Assembly (NCBI GenBank): GCA_000964245.1
Contig: LANB01000001.1
Coordinates: 161,001-225,000, forward strand
Reading direction: 5' to 3'
Source of the DNA: Cellvibrionaceae bacterium 1162T.S.0a.05
Lineage (GTDB): Bacteria > Pseudomonadota > Gammaproteobacteria > Pseudomonadales > Cellvibrionaceae
Length of the DNA stretch: 64,000 bases
In this document: positions 32,638 through 42,057 of the stretch, in pieces
Numbering within the stretch: the stretch's first letter is position 1
Layout: the number at the start of each line of letters is the position of its first letter
Translations under genes and position numbers: made by a program
The notes under the pieces: generated by a model
The model's input: only the letters and a program-made list of their open reading frames with translations
What the model was told of the DNA's origin: nothing
The model's database searches: none

Positions 32638-35415
32638 CTGAAAATCATCACACAACTGCCACCGCTGGATGACACAACACTGGTGCTCACCGCAAACAGG
32701 CGACTGACCCGTTGGCTTGAAACAGAATTCGCAAAACAAAAACGCAGTGAGAACCGTATCTCCTGGCCCAGGCCCGCTATCTATTCGCTGGCAGGTTGGT
32801 ATCAACAACAATGGCAAAAAATGCAAATGCAGCGCCTGGGCGATAAAAGCGATTTTGCCCTACTTTCACCTTTGCAAGAAACCTGTTTGTGGCAGCAGCT
32901 GTTCACGAGCAATAATCAAGGCTACGAATTACTGAATGAAAATGATACGGCGGAACTCGCTCGTACGGCCTGGCAAACACTACGTTTATGGTGTCAGCAT
33001 CCGCAATCATTGCCCGACTATAACGAAACCGTATTTTTAAAACAGTTAATTACAGCTTTTGAACAACACTGTGCACAACATGCATTGATTGACGAGACTG
33101 ATATGATGACGGCTGTTGTCGATGCCTTTGTCAAAGCACTCCTACCCAGCCCACAAAAAGTCATTTTGTACGGTTTCCAGGATTTTCCACCCCTGACTCA
33201 AAACCTGTTTCAAACCTGGCAAACACACAATTGCGAATTCAATGAACTCGTTTTTTGTCACCCACACAGTGCTGTTCAAGTACAAGCATGCTTGACGGAA
33301 AATGATGAAATTGAACGTGCGGCGTCCTGGGCAGAATCGATTTTGCAAAAAAACGAGGGGGAAACGCCACCGCGTATTGCCATTGTCGTTCCCGACCTGA
33401 CACGATTACGACCGCGAATTGAGCAAGCCTTTCACCAACGCTTTGAACCGCAATACACCCTTGCCAGTCAGGCGCGGCATGCCCCGGGCTTTAATATCTC
33501 AGCAGGGCAAATGCTCTGTGACACAGCGCCTGTTGCCGCGGCATTTTACGCGCTGGAACTGAACAACAATGAGATTGAAGCAAACACCTTGAGCCATATT
33601 TTACGCTCGCCCTACCTCGCCGACTTTTCTGAACTTGATGCCCGTGCGATGCTGGAAATTCGGCTACTCAAAAAGCAGGGGCGAAAAATTCGGCGTTCCC
33701 GCCTCTATGCTTTGTGTGCCGAAGCGTGTGGCGCAATCGAAGAAAAAGAAGAGGGCGAAGCGCATACCAATGAGTCGCAAGAGATCAAGTCGGAATTACC
33801 CCTTTTCTATCAGGCACTGAAAAGTTTTCAGGCGTGTAGTCGAGGCCTTGAATACCAAAATTTGAATTGCCTCGAATGGTCCCTTTTGTTTCAAAAACAA
33901 CTGGATGCGCTAGCGTGGCCCGGAACGCGTACGAGCAACACACTGGAATATCAACAGATTCAAAAATGGCCGGATGTTCTTGAAAATTTTGCAAGCCTGG
34001 ATCTGGTACTCGCAAACAAAGTCGGGTTTCCTCAAGCACTCGCGTTGTTGCGTTTGTGTGCTCGCCAGGCTTTTCAAGTACAAACCCTCGATTCCCCCAT
34101 ACAGATTCTCGGTTTACTTGAGGCGGCAGGCTTACCTTTTGATTATCTACGTATTTTACAAATGGACGATCAACACTGGCCACAAGCGTGTGAACCCAAT
34201 CCGTTTATTCCCGCTGCCTTACAGCGTGATCTTGCCATGCCCCGCGCATCTTACGATGGGGAGTTACGTTACGCCGAGAAACTGTGTAAACACTTTTCAG
34301 AAAGTGCGCCCGAGGTGACGTTTAGCTATGCCAAAACCCAGGAAGATCGCGAGCTCTTACCCAGCCCCTTACTCAACACGTTTACACAATCGAAAGAAGG
34401 ACAGGAAGCCCACCGCCCTTCTCAACCTGAAGACGATTACTTTTCGCTGATTGCCAGGGAAAAATTGCGCCTTCAAGCCTTTAATGATCATTGCGGCTCG
34501 CCATTGAACCTGTCCGAAACCATTCCCGGTGGGACACAAATTCTAAAAGATCAAGCCGCCTGCTATTTTCAGGCTTTTGCCAAACATCGCCTCGGGATCG
34601 AAGACGAAGAACAGAATACACTCGGGATTGATGCCCGCGATCGCGGCATACTCATTCATCAAAGCCTCGACCTGTTTTGGCGATCAGTGAAAAGCCAGCA
34701 GCGCCTCCTCACCATGAGCGAGAGAGATATCGAGAATTTAATTCGGGATTGCGTCGAACAAAGTCGAGCGGGTCTGGCCAGGGAAAATGAAACCAGCAAA
34801 CTGTTGGAGCTGGAAAGCAAGCGCACTGTAAGCCTCTTGCTCTCCTGGGTTGCCGTGGAAAAACAACGCCGCCCCTTTAAAGTGGTGCAGCAAGAAAAAA
34901 TACGTAAGCTACGTATCGACAACTTGCCCTTGCAGATTCGCGCAGACCGCGTTGATGAACTTGAGGACGGCAGCCACTTTGTGATCGACTATAAAACCGG
35001 AAGCCCCGAGCTAAAAGCCTGGGCCGGAGAGCGCCCTGACGAACCACAAATTCCGCTTTATGCAATTGCCAATGAAAAAAATGTGAGTGCTGCCGCCTTT
35101 GCCGTATTGAATGCAAAAAATGTGGCGTTCAAAGGTATTGCAAAAACACCTGAGCACACACCCGGTCTGGTTGCACCCGAGAGTTTGACCCGACTCGACT
35201 TACCCGACACCTGGGAAGAAGTATTGCAACAATGGCATCGCCAACTTGAAGTTCTGGCACGCGCATTTCTCGCAGGCGAAGCGGATGTGAACCCCAAAAA
35301 AAATGCAGAAACCTGCCGCTATTGCGGTTTGCAATCCTTGTGTCGGGTCAGGGAAATTTTCGATGAAAATAGTGATAGCGATGTCAATATGGAATTTTCG
35401 GGTGGTGACTTATGA
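32638..35415 (+). CDS. AddB-like PD-(D/E)XK nuclease with Fe-S cysteines, probable CTG start
   Basis: A DNA-repair exonuclease subunit of ~925 aa (family TIGR03623-like, 'probable DNA repair protein'). The conserved N-terminus TLVLTANRRLTRWLETEF lies around the first downstream GTG (32683), so the start must be further upstream; CTG at 32638 is the best candidate because GAGGAG sits 7 nt before it and no ATG or GTG precedes it in frame. The C-terminal nuclease has VIDYKTGSPELKAW and Q...Y motifs. A Cys in DQAACYFQAF plus C-x2-C-x5-C (CRYCGLQSLC) near the C-terminus match the 4Fe-4S staple of AddB. It overlaps the AddA-like gene by ATGA, so the two subunits are translationally coupled. Confidence 0.85.
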   Translation: MKIITQLPPLDDTTLVLTANRRLTRWLETEFAKQKRSENRISWPRPAIYSLAGWYQQQWQKMQMQRLGDKSDFALLSPLQETCLWQQLFTSNNQGYELLNENDTAELARTAWQTLRLWCQHPQSLPDYNETVFLKQLITAFEQHCAQHALIDETDMMTAVVDAFVKALLPSPQKVILYGFQDFPPLTQNLFQTWQTHNCEFNELVFCHPHSAVQVQACLTENDEIERAASWAESILQKNEGETPPRIAIVVPDLTRLRPRIEQAFHQRFEPQYTLASQARHAPGFNISAGQMLCDTAPVAAAFYALELNNNEIEANTLSHILRSPYLADFSELDARAMLEIRLLKKQGRKIRRSRLYALCAEACGAIEEKEEGEAHTNESQEIKSELPLFYQALKSFQACSRGLEYQNLNCLEWSLLFQKQLDALAWPGTRTSNTLEYQQIQKWPDVLENFASLDLVLANKVGFPQALALLRLCARQAFQVQTLDSPIQILGLLEAAGLPFDYLRILQMDDQHWPQACEPNPFIPAALQRDLAMPRASYDGELRYAEKLCKHFSESAPEVTFSYAKTQEDRELLPSPLLNTFTQSKEGQEAHRPSQPEDDYFSLIAREKLRLQAFNDHCGSPLNLSETIPGGTQILKDQAACYFQAFAKHRLGIEDEEQNTLGIDARDRGILIHQSLDLFWRSVKSQQRLLTMSERDIENLIRDCVEQSRAGLARENETSKLLELESKRTVSLLLSWVAVEKQRRPFKVVQQEKIRKLRIDNLPLQIRADRVDELEDGSHFVIDYKTGSPELKAWAGERPDEPQIPLYAIANEKNVSAAAFAVLNAKNVAFKGIAKTPEHTPGLVAPESLTRLDLPDTWEEVLQQWHRQLEVLARAFLAGEADVNPKKNAETCRYCGLQSLCRVREIFDENSDSDVNMEFSGGDL

Positions 35416-38400
35416 GCAGTATTCCCGACCAACACGAACGCAGTCAGGCCCTTGATATCCGTCAGAGTTATATTTGTGAGGCGCCTGCGGGTAGCGGTAA
35501 GACCGAGCTACTCACTCAACGCTTACTGGCCTTACTTGCCAATGTCGATCAACCGGAAGAAGTATTGGCGATTACCTTTACGCGTAAAGCCGCAGCGGAA
35601 ATGCGTAAACGCGTCGTCGATGCGCTCTCCCTTGCACAGACGACTGAGGCTCCGGATGAAAGCCATAGACGCCAAACCTGGGAATTAGCACGTAAACTTA
35701 AACAGCGCGACGAACAAAAAAACTGGCAACTCTTACACAATAGCCAACGCCTGCGCATTCAGACCTTCGACAGCTTTTGTGCTTATCTCACCCGTCAATT
35801 GCCCTTGCACGCCGTGCTCGGCAGTGGCTTACGCGTCAGCGAAGACAGTGATGAGCTTTACACCGATGCTGTAGAAAATTTCTTACATGAATTGGAAACC
35901 GACAGCCCATTTCAAGAGACCATCGCTCTGCTCCTGCTTCACCTTGATAATAAACTGGATAAACTGGCTGCCTTACTCGTGGATTTATTGAAAAAACGCG
36001 ACGCCTGGCTAGACGTACTCGGTGGCAGCCCACTTGAAGACGCCCATCGTAATTTATTGGAGAGCCATTTACAGCATGTCATTGATGACAAAGTCGAACA
36101 GGTTAAAGCCGTCTTCCCTGAAGACCAGGTTTCAGGTTTACTCACACTCTGCAAATTTGCAGCAAGAAATCTTAGGGACTCCGGGGTCAGCAGCCCGCTG
36201 GATGTTTTTGTCGACGACGCCAACAATGACCAACTTCCCGGCAGCACACCGAAAGCGCTGAATGAATGGCAAGCAATAAATTTTTTATTATTAACCAGCG
36301 CCGGCGAACCACGTAAACAGGTAACAGTAAAACAAGGTTTCCCTCCCGGAGGCAAAGGCGAAGAAGGGCAGCGCAACAAGGACGCCAAGGCGCACATGTT
36401 AAGCTTATTGGCGATACTGCGAGAAAGACCCGCTCTGGTAGAAGCCCTACAGGAATTACTCCATCTTCCTCGACACACGTACCAGGAAAATCAATGGCAA
36501 GTTCTCAATGCATTGACGTCATTATTGCCGCGTCTTGTTGCGTATTTGCACCTTACATTTAAAGAACACAGCACGGTAGACTTTAATGAAATTGCCTTGC
36601 GTGCAACACAGGCGCTCGGTGACGATTTACAACCCAGTGATCTTGCATTGCGATTGGATTATCAAATTCGTCATATTCTTGTCGATGAATTTCAGGATTC
36701 ATCCATCAGCCAAATTCATTTACTTAAACAATTAACGCGAGGCTGGCAGGCGGGCGATGGTCGAACACTTTTTTGCGTGGGTGATGCCATGCAATCCATT
36801 TACGGTTTTCGCGGCGCCAATGTCGGTTTATTTTTATATGCCAAACAACAGGGCATAGGTGAACTGCAACTTAAACCGCTGCAATTAAGTACAAACTTTC
36901 GATCCCAGGCGGGGCTTGTAGACTGGGTCAACATTGTATTTCAGCACGCTTTCCCCAACAACGCCGATATTACTCAGGGCGCGGTCCCCTATTCCCCCGC
37001 ACAGGCCATCCACCCAGGCTTATCCGAAGCCGCTGTAAAAGTTCACGGTTTTGGTGAGGGGACCAGTAAGTGCGATGAAGGCCAATGTATCGTCGATATT
37101 ATTCGTAAAGAACGCACTGAGAATAACAATACAAGTATTGCCATTCTGGTCCGTAATCGTCAACATGCCGCGCATATTCTCCCGCTGCTAAAAGAGGCGA
37201 ACCTGCCCTATCGCGCCGTTGATTTACAAGTGCTGACAGAAAAGGTCATTGTTCAGGATTTACTTTCTCTCACTCGTGCGCTCTTGCACCCTGGTGATAA
37301 GTTAGCGTGGTTTGCCCTGTTACGTGCTCCCTGGTGTGGTCTCAAACTGCTTGACCTCGAAACGATTAGTCGCAGTAAAATTTCATCCGGCCCCTTGAGT
37401 ACGCGGCAACAAATGGTTCGTTGTCTGGCCTTTTCTAAACAATCCATAATCGGACAATCCACCAAAAGACAATCCATCACAGGACAATCCACCACAGGAC
37501 AATCCACCACAGAACAAGGTGACTTATTTGCACAGCCTGTTTTTAATGAATTTGGCGAAACGGAAAACAGTTTGAGTCCCGATGCATGTGCGCGTATTGA
37601 ACGTGTACTCACCGTAATTGACTGTTATCTCGAAAATCGACAGCGCCTGCCTCTGCGTGCCTGGGTAGAAGGTTGCTGGTTTGAACTGGGTGGCCCGGCT
37701 TGTTTACAAAATGAGGAAGACCGCGAAAACGCAGAAGCGTTTTTCACAATGTTGGAAGAACAGGATCAACACGGTAGTCTGGAAAGTTTCGAGCATTTCG
37801 AAAAACGGCTCGAGAAACTCTTTGCGCAACCCGACCCGAGGGCTGATGAAAGTTTGCAAATAATGACGATACACAAATCCAAGGGTCTGGAATTTGACGT
37901 TGTTATACTTCCCTCGCTCCACAGTGGGCAACGCCCGAATCAACCTGAACTTTTTCTCTGGCAGACACGACTTCGCCCCCAAGGCGATGAAGAGTTGCTT
38001 TTTGCTCCGATCACAGAAACCGGAAAGGACACTGACGCGACCTATAATCACTTACAGGTTCAAAACAGGAAAAAGGATCGGCTCGAAAATTGCCGTCTGT
38101 TGTATGTCGCCTGTACTCGTGCAAAAAAACACCTTCACCTTTGTGCGTCGGTTTCTTTTGACAAGAAAGGTGACGCTGCACCACCAGCAAAAAATGCCAT
38201 GCTGCATTATATCTGGCCCAGCATCAGCGACGAGATTGACATCCTGACTCGAGACAATGCAGAAGTCTCGGACGAAAGCGCAAATAAAAAACCACTACGT
38301 CGCTTGCCTACAGATTTTCGCGTTCCTGCACTACCTGAAAAGCACCTGCTTGCACCTTATATTGCAGACTACAATTTCGATAACACGGCAGTTAGCTCAG

Positions 38401-38999
38401 ATGCAAATTTGGAAGAAATTGCGCACAACACACCTGCCAATGCCGTGAATGCTACATCACCGCTCGCCCGCCATTGCGGAAGCTTAATTCATCAAATACT
38501 CCAGGAAATGTGTGAAACAGGTTTAATGACCTGGCAAAAGACTTATCGCAAAGAAACACTGAAAACGCAACAAAACTGGCAAGCACGCCTGCTCAGCCTT
38601 GGCTTGCCACCCGCACTCATTGAAGACGCGCTGCTTCGCACTGAGAACTGTATCGAGAAAATTGTATTGGACACCAATATTCAGTGGATGTTGGGTGACG
38701 ATCTACTTGAAAAACACAGTGAGTTTGCACTCTGCCTGCACAACAGAGGCGACCGCCTGAATACCTATATTATTGATTTGCTGGTAGTCGACAAGGATAA
38801 AACAACGTGGATTATTGACTATAAAACCAGTGAACCGGCAGAGGGGGAGAGCCTTGAAACGTTTATTGAAAGAGAGAAGCAGAATTACGCATTAATTATG
38901 TCGCAGTATCGTCGAGCGATTGAGGGCCTCGGTTATGAGGCCATACGGTCTGCCTTGTATTTTCCTTTTATTCAGGCGTGGGGTTTTTACGATTCCTGA
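35412..38999 (+). CDS. AddA-like UvrD-family helicase-nuclease
   Basis: A 1195-aa superfamily-1 helicase with C-terminal nuclease. Motif I is EAPAGSGKTELLTQR (~22-36), followed by TFTRKAAAEMRKRV (motif Ia), LVDEFQDSS (motif II), VGDAMQSIYGFRGAN (motif III), LSTNFRS (motif IV), IHKSKGLEFDVVI (motif V) and RLLYVACTRAKKHL (motif VI). The C-terminal WIIDYKTSEP is the PD-(D/E)XK nuclease core. Together with the AddB-like partner it should resect double-strand breaks for recombination, standing in for RecBCD. A 15-bp in-frame tandem repeat (37440-37514) expands the loop between motifs IV and V into five QS-rich pentapeptides. Confidence 0.9.
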   Translation: MSSIPDQHERSQALDIRQSYICEAPAGSGKTELLTQRLLALLANVDQPEEVLAITFTRKAAAEMRKRVVDALSLAQTTEAPDESHRRQTWELARKLKQRDEQKNWQLLHNSQRLRIQTFDSFCAYLTRQLPLHAVLGSGLRVSEDSDELYTDAVENFLHELETDSPFQETIALLLLHLDNKLDKLAALLVDLLKKRDAWLDVLGGSPLEDAHRNLLESHLQHVIDDKVEQVKAVFPEDQVSGLLTLCKFAARNLRDSGVSSPLDVFVDDANNDQLPGSTPKALNEWQAINFLLLTSAGEPRKQVTVKQGFPPGGKGEEGQRNKDAKAHMLSLLAILRERPALVEALQELLHLPRHTYQENQWQVLNALTSLLPRLVAYLHLTFKEHSTVDFNEIALRATQALGDDLQPSDLALRLDYQIRHILVDEFQDSSISQIHLLKQLTRGWQAGDGRTLFCVGDAMQSIYGFRGANVGLFLYAKQQGIGELQLKPLQLSTNFRSQAGLVDWVNIVFQHAFPNNADITQGAVPYSPAQAIHPGLSEAAVKVHGFGEGTSKCDEGQCIVDIIRKERTENNNTSIAILVRNRQHAAHILPLLKEANLPYRAVDLQVLTEKVIVQDLLSLTRALLHPGDKLAWFALLRAPWCGLKLLDLETISRSKISSGPLSTRQQMVRCLAFSKQSIIGQSTKRQSITGQSTTGQSTTEQGDLFAQPVFNEFGETENSLSPDACARIERVLTVIDCYLENRQRLPLRAWVEGCWFELGGPACLQNEEDRENAEAFFTMLEEQDQHGSLESFEHFEKRLEKLFAQPDPRADESLQIMTIHKSKGLEFDVVILPSLHSGQRPNQPELFLWQTRLRPQGDEELLFAPITETGKDTDATYNHLQVQNRKKDRLENCRLLYVACTRAKKHLHLCASVSFDKKGDAAPPAKNAMLHYIWPSISDEIDILTRDNAEVSDESANKKPLRRLPTDFRVPALPEKHLLAPYIADYNFDNTAVSSDANLEEIAHNTPANAVNATSPLARHCGSLIHQILQEMCETGLMTWQKTYRKETLKTQQNWQARLLSLGLPPALIEDALLRTENCIEKIVLDTNIQWMLGDDLLEKHSEFALCLHNRGDRLNTYIIDLLVVDKDKTTWIIDYKTSEPAEGESLETFIEREKQNYALIMSQYRRAIEGLGYEAIRSALYFPFIQAWGFYDS
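37440..37514 (+). repeat. Five-copy 15-bp in-frame tandem repeat inside the AddA-like gene
   Basis: Five tandem 15-mers of the form CAATCCACCACAGGA encode pentapeptides QSIIG, QSTKR, QSITG, QSTTG and QSTTE. The outer copies are most diverged. The repeat lies in a non-conserved insertion, just after GPLSTRQQMVRCLAFSK, so length changes would keep the frame. Confidence 0.93.
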
Positions 39000-39054
39000 A
39001 TTTCTTTTCTCTTATTCGCCCGGATTTTCCTTTCCCTGGTTCGAATGAAAGAGG

Positions 39055-40215
39055 CTAGTAAGCATTCTTCAAGGCCAGCATCTCGGATGCAGCCAATAGA
39101 AATGCGCCGCTCCCGTAAAGCTGGGTATCACTTTCCAATACCGAGTCCGGTGCAAAGCCGACCTGCTGTACCCAGGTCAACATCCCCTCGTTATTCACTG
39201 AGGAAGACAGTAGAGCCCATGAGCGTTGCACACTTTGCTTATACTCTTCAGCTTGCAATATGCCATTGTTGAGCCCCCATGCGAGGCCAAAGGTAATAAA
39301 CGCTGTGCCACTCGTTTCTTTTGGTGGGTTATTATCGAAGTCCAGCAACGAGGAGCTGTAGTAGCCTTCTGCCGTTTGAATACCAATAAATGTTTTCGCC
39401 ATTGCCCGATAAAGAGCCAGAAACTCTTCACGTGCAGGATGCTCGACTGGCATATTTTCCAGCAACAGGGGTAAGCCCGCAAATACCCATCCATTGCCGC
39501 GGCTCCAGAATATTTTATTGCCGTTTGGGTTTACGCGGTCAAAAAAGCGGCTGTCACGATAAAACAGGGAATGTTCCTTGTCCAAAAGATATTCGCGTGT
39601 CGCCCGGTATTCTTTAATTGCGTATTCCAGATAACGCTCATCCCCTGTTTGTTGACTGAGCGCTGCCCAGGCGGGTGGTGCCATAAAAAGTGCATCGCAC
39701 CAACACCAGCGCCATTGGCAGGTGCCTTCACTCTTACCGCTTTTATCCTGAAAAAATTCCAGGCTGTTGTCGGGGGCTACTGACAATATCTTGTCAAATG
39801 CTTGTTGAATTTTCACGCTGTCGATATTAAAGCCGTAAGTAGGCAATGCGAGATACATTTGCGCCACCGCCTGGTCGTCGGCATGCCAATAGAGCGGCCC
39901 TAACTCCCATTGATTAGCTTGTGCTTTTTCGTACATGGCCTGCTGGTACAAAGTGTTATTCGTACGTGAGGCCCAACGATTCAGGCCAATATAAAAAGCC
40001 GCTTGCACCCATCCCTTTGACCAGGCAGTGTGATCCTGAAAGGTTCGGATATATGAAAAATCGTCCATATGCGCCAATTGCCAATCTGCGAGACGATCAC
40101 CGAGTGCCTTGATTTCCGGGTGTTGCAAATTTGTTGGTGCGGTGTTCGCTGTATCGCTCAATTGTGTGCAAGAAGTGAGTAAAATCAGACATAAAAGTGT
40201 AAAAAGTTTATTCAT
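39055..40215 (-). CDS. GH105/GH88-type unsaturated uronyl hydrolase lipoprotein
   Basis: A 386-aa lipoprotein (lipobox ILLTSCTQ) of the (alpha/alpha)6-barrel unsaturated rhamnogalacturonyl hydrolase family. Typical motifs are [36 protein letters not shown], then [18 protein letters not shown] with the catalytic Asp of the family, and [20 protein letters not shown]. It removes the unsaturated uronic residue that pectate or rhamnogalacturonan lyases leave on oligomers, so it can act after the PL11 enzyme encoded 13 kb away. It probably faces the periplasm. Its promoter region overlaps that of the divergent ABC exporter. Confidence 0.9.
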   Translation of the reverse strand: MNKLFTLLCLILLTSCTQLSDTANTAPTNLQHPEIKALGDRLADWQLAHMDDFSYIRTFQDHTAWSKGWVQAAFYIGLNRWASRTNNTLYQQAMYEKAQANQWELGPLYWHADDQAVAQMYLALPTYGFNIDSVKIQQAFDKILSVAPDNSLEFFQDKSGKSEGTCQWRWCWCDALFMAPPAWAALSQQTGDERYLEYAIKEYRATREYLLDKEHSLFYRDSRFFDRVNPNGNKIFWSRGNGWVFAGLPLLLENMPVEHPAREEFLALYRAMAKTFIGIQTAEGYYSSSLLDFDNNPPKETSGTAFITFGLAWGLNNGILQAEEYKQSVQRSWALLSSSVNNEGMLTWVQQVGFAPDSVLESDTQLYGSGAFLLAASEMLALKNAY

Positions 40216-40280
40216 GGTTTTCGCTTTTTTTGAAACATGTTATTGTCAGCGGCTTTCTCGCTTTACACGGATGCGTTGCT

Positions 40281-41207
40281 ATGACTTCGGTTATTTCTAT
40301 TACCGGTCTCAATAAGATCTACACCGACGGTTTCCAGGCTCTCGACGATATTCACCTCGATATTGAAGAAGGCGAAATTTTCGCCCTGCTCGGCCCCAAT
40401 GGCGCCGGTAAAACCACCTTGATTAGCATTGTTTGCGGTATTGTGAATGCTAGCAGCGGTGAGGTGAAAGTCCGGGGACATGATATTCGCGCAGATTTTC
40501 GCCTGGCGCGTCAGCAAATCGGCCTTGTTCCCCAGGAATTGTCTCTCAGTATATTTGAATCTGTCATGGCAACGGTAAATTTTTCACGTGGCCTTTATGG
40601 CAAACCGCGCGACGATGCCTGGATTGAAAAAATACTGCGAGATTTAACGCTGTGGGAGAAACGCGATCAACGCATTATGGCGCTCTCGGGCGGTATGAAA
40701 CGGCGCGTCTTGATTGCCAAGGCGCTGGCACACCAACCTCGCGTGCTCTTTCTGGACGAACCCACAGCAGGTGTCGACGTGGAGTTGCGTCAGGAAATGT
40801 GGGAACTCGTACGCGGTCTCCGTGAAGACGGAGTGACAATTATCCTCACCACTCACTATATTGATGAAGCTGAGGAAATGGCAGATCGTATCGGTGTGAT
40901 CAATAAAGGCAAAATCATTCTTGTCGATGAGAAACAGGCGTTAATGAAAAAGCTGGGTAAGAAACAATTACACCTGGTGCTTGCAGACAAACTCTCTCAA
41001 CTCCCTGAAAAGTTACAACAATTTAAATTGGAAAGCCTGGACGACGGTCAGAAACTGATTTACACCTTTGACACCCAAAAAGAACACAATGAGATCCCCC
41101 TGCTTTTAAAAACCCTCGGCGAACTTGGTGTAGAAATTCACGATCTGCAAACCGAACAGAGCTCCCTGGAAGATATATTTGTTGAATTGGTAGGAAACAA
41201 AGCATGA
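40281..41207 (+). CDS. ABC-2-type exporter ATPase
   Basis: A 308-aa ATPase with Walker [10 protein letters not shown], signature LSGGMKRR, Walker [13 protein letters not shown] and H-loop [14 protein letters not shown], a pattern shared with YadG/CcmA-like drug, polysaccharide or lipid exporters. The ATG at 40281 is chosen because it starts the conserved domain ([17 protein letters not shown]); the extended upstream frame would overlap the divergent GH105 promoter. It overlaps the permease gene by ATGA, so the two subunits are coupled. The substrate is unknown. Confidence 0.88.
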   Translation: MTSVISITGLNKIYTDGFQALDDIHLDIEEGEIFALLGPNGAGKTTLISIVCGIVNASSGEVKVRGHDIRADFRLARQQIGLVPQELSLSIFESVMATVNFSRGLYGKPRDDAWIEKILRDLTLWEKRDQRIMALSGGMKRRVLIAKALAHQPRVLFLDEPTAGVDVELRQEMWELVRGLREDGVTIILTTHYIDEAEEMADRIGVINKGKIILVDEKQALMKKLGKKQLHLVLADKLSQLPEKLQQFKLESLDDGQKLIYTFDTQKEHNEIPLLLKTLGELGVEIHDLQTEQSSLEDIFVELVGNKA

Positions 41208-41965
41208 ATATTTACGCAATTAAAGCAATCTACCTCTTTGAAATGGCTCGCACCATGCGCACCTTGATGCAGAGTATTGCATCACCGGTGTTATCCACCT
41301 CCCTGTACTTCATCGTTTTTGGCTCGGCAATTGGCTCGCGCATGGTAGAAATTGACGGCATTCACTATGGCGCCTTTATCGTACCCGGTTTGATCATGCT
41401 CACCCTGCTGAGTGAAAGTGTCAATAACGCCGCTTTTGGGATCCACATGCCACGCTTTACCGGTGCGATTTATGAAATTCTCGCCGCGCCAATTTCCACG
41501 CGGGAGATTGTAATTGGTTTTGTCGGTGCCGCTGCGACAAAGTCCGTTATTCTCGGCCTGATCATCATGTTAACGGCGCGTCTGTTCGTGGATTACTCGA
41601 TCGCACACCCCTTTATTTTTCTGTTATTTCTTATACTCACTTCCCTTAGTTTTTGTCTTTTTGGTTTTATTGTCGGCGTATGGGCAGATGGTTTTGAAAA
41701 ACTTCAAATTATTCCTCTAATGGTGCTCACACCTCTCACTTTTTTAGGTGGCACATTTTATTCCATCAATATGCTTCCGCCACTTTGGCAAACCATTACC
41801 CTATTCAACCCTGTAGTGTATCTGGTAAGCGGCTTTCGCTGGGCGTTCTATGAATCGTCAGACGTATCTGTGGCGGTAAGCCTGGGAATGGTTTGTGCAT
41901 TTTTACTACTGTGCCTGTTTATCGTCCACTTGATTTTCAAAACCGGTTACAAACTCAAAAGTTAA
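41204..41965 (+). CDS. ABC-2-type exporter permease
   Basis: A 253-aa inner-membrane protein with six hydrophobic segments. [41 protein letters not shown] and [19 protein letters not shown] match the YadH-like ABC-2 permease pattern, as does the late [20 protein letters not shown], which precedes the last helices. It pairs with the overlapping ATPase gene as a two-component efflux transporter. Confidence 0.87.
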   Translation: MNIYAIKAIYLFEMARTMRTLMQSIASPVLSTSLYFIVFGSAIGSRMVEIDGIHYGAFIVPGLIMLTLLSESVNNAAFGIHMPRFTGAIYEILAAPISTREIVIGFVGAAATKSVILGLIIMLTARLFVDYSIAHPFIFLLFLILTSLSFCLFGFIVGVWADGFEKLQIIPLMVLTPLTFLGGTFYSINMLPPLWQTITLFNPVVYLVSGFRWAFYESSDVSVAVSLGMVCAFLLLCLFIVHLIFKTGYKLKS

Positions 41966-42057
41966 TCAGGCATATCAAGCGTTAAAAACCTGTTCGCCGC
42001 GCTTGCTCGGTTATTTCAGTACTTTGTAATGGGTCGAGGTCTTGAGAAGGAGAAAAC

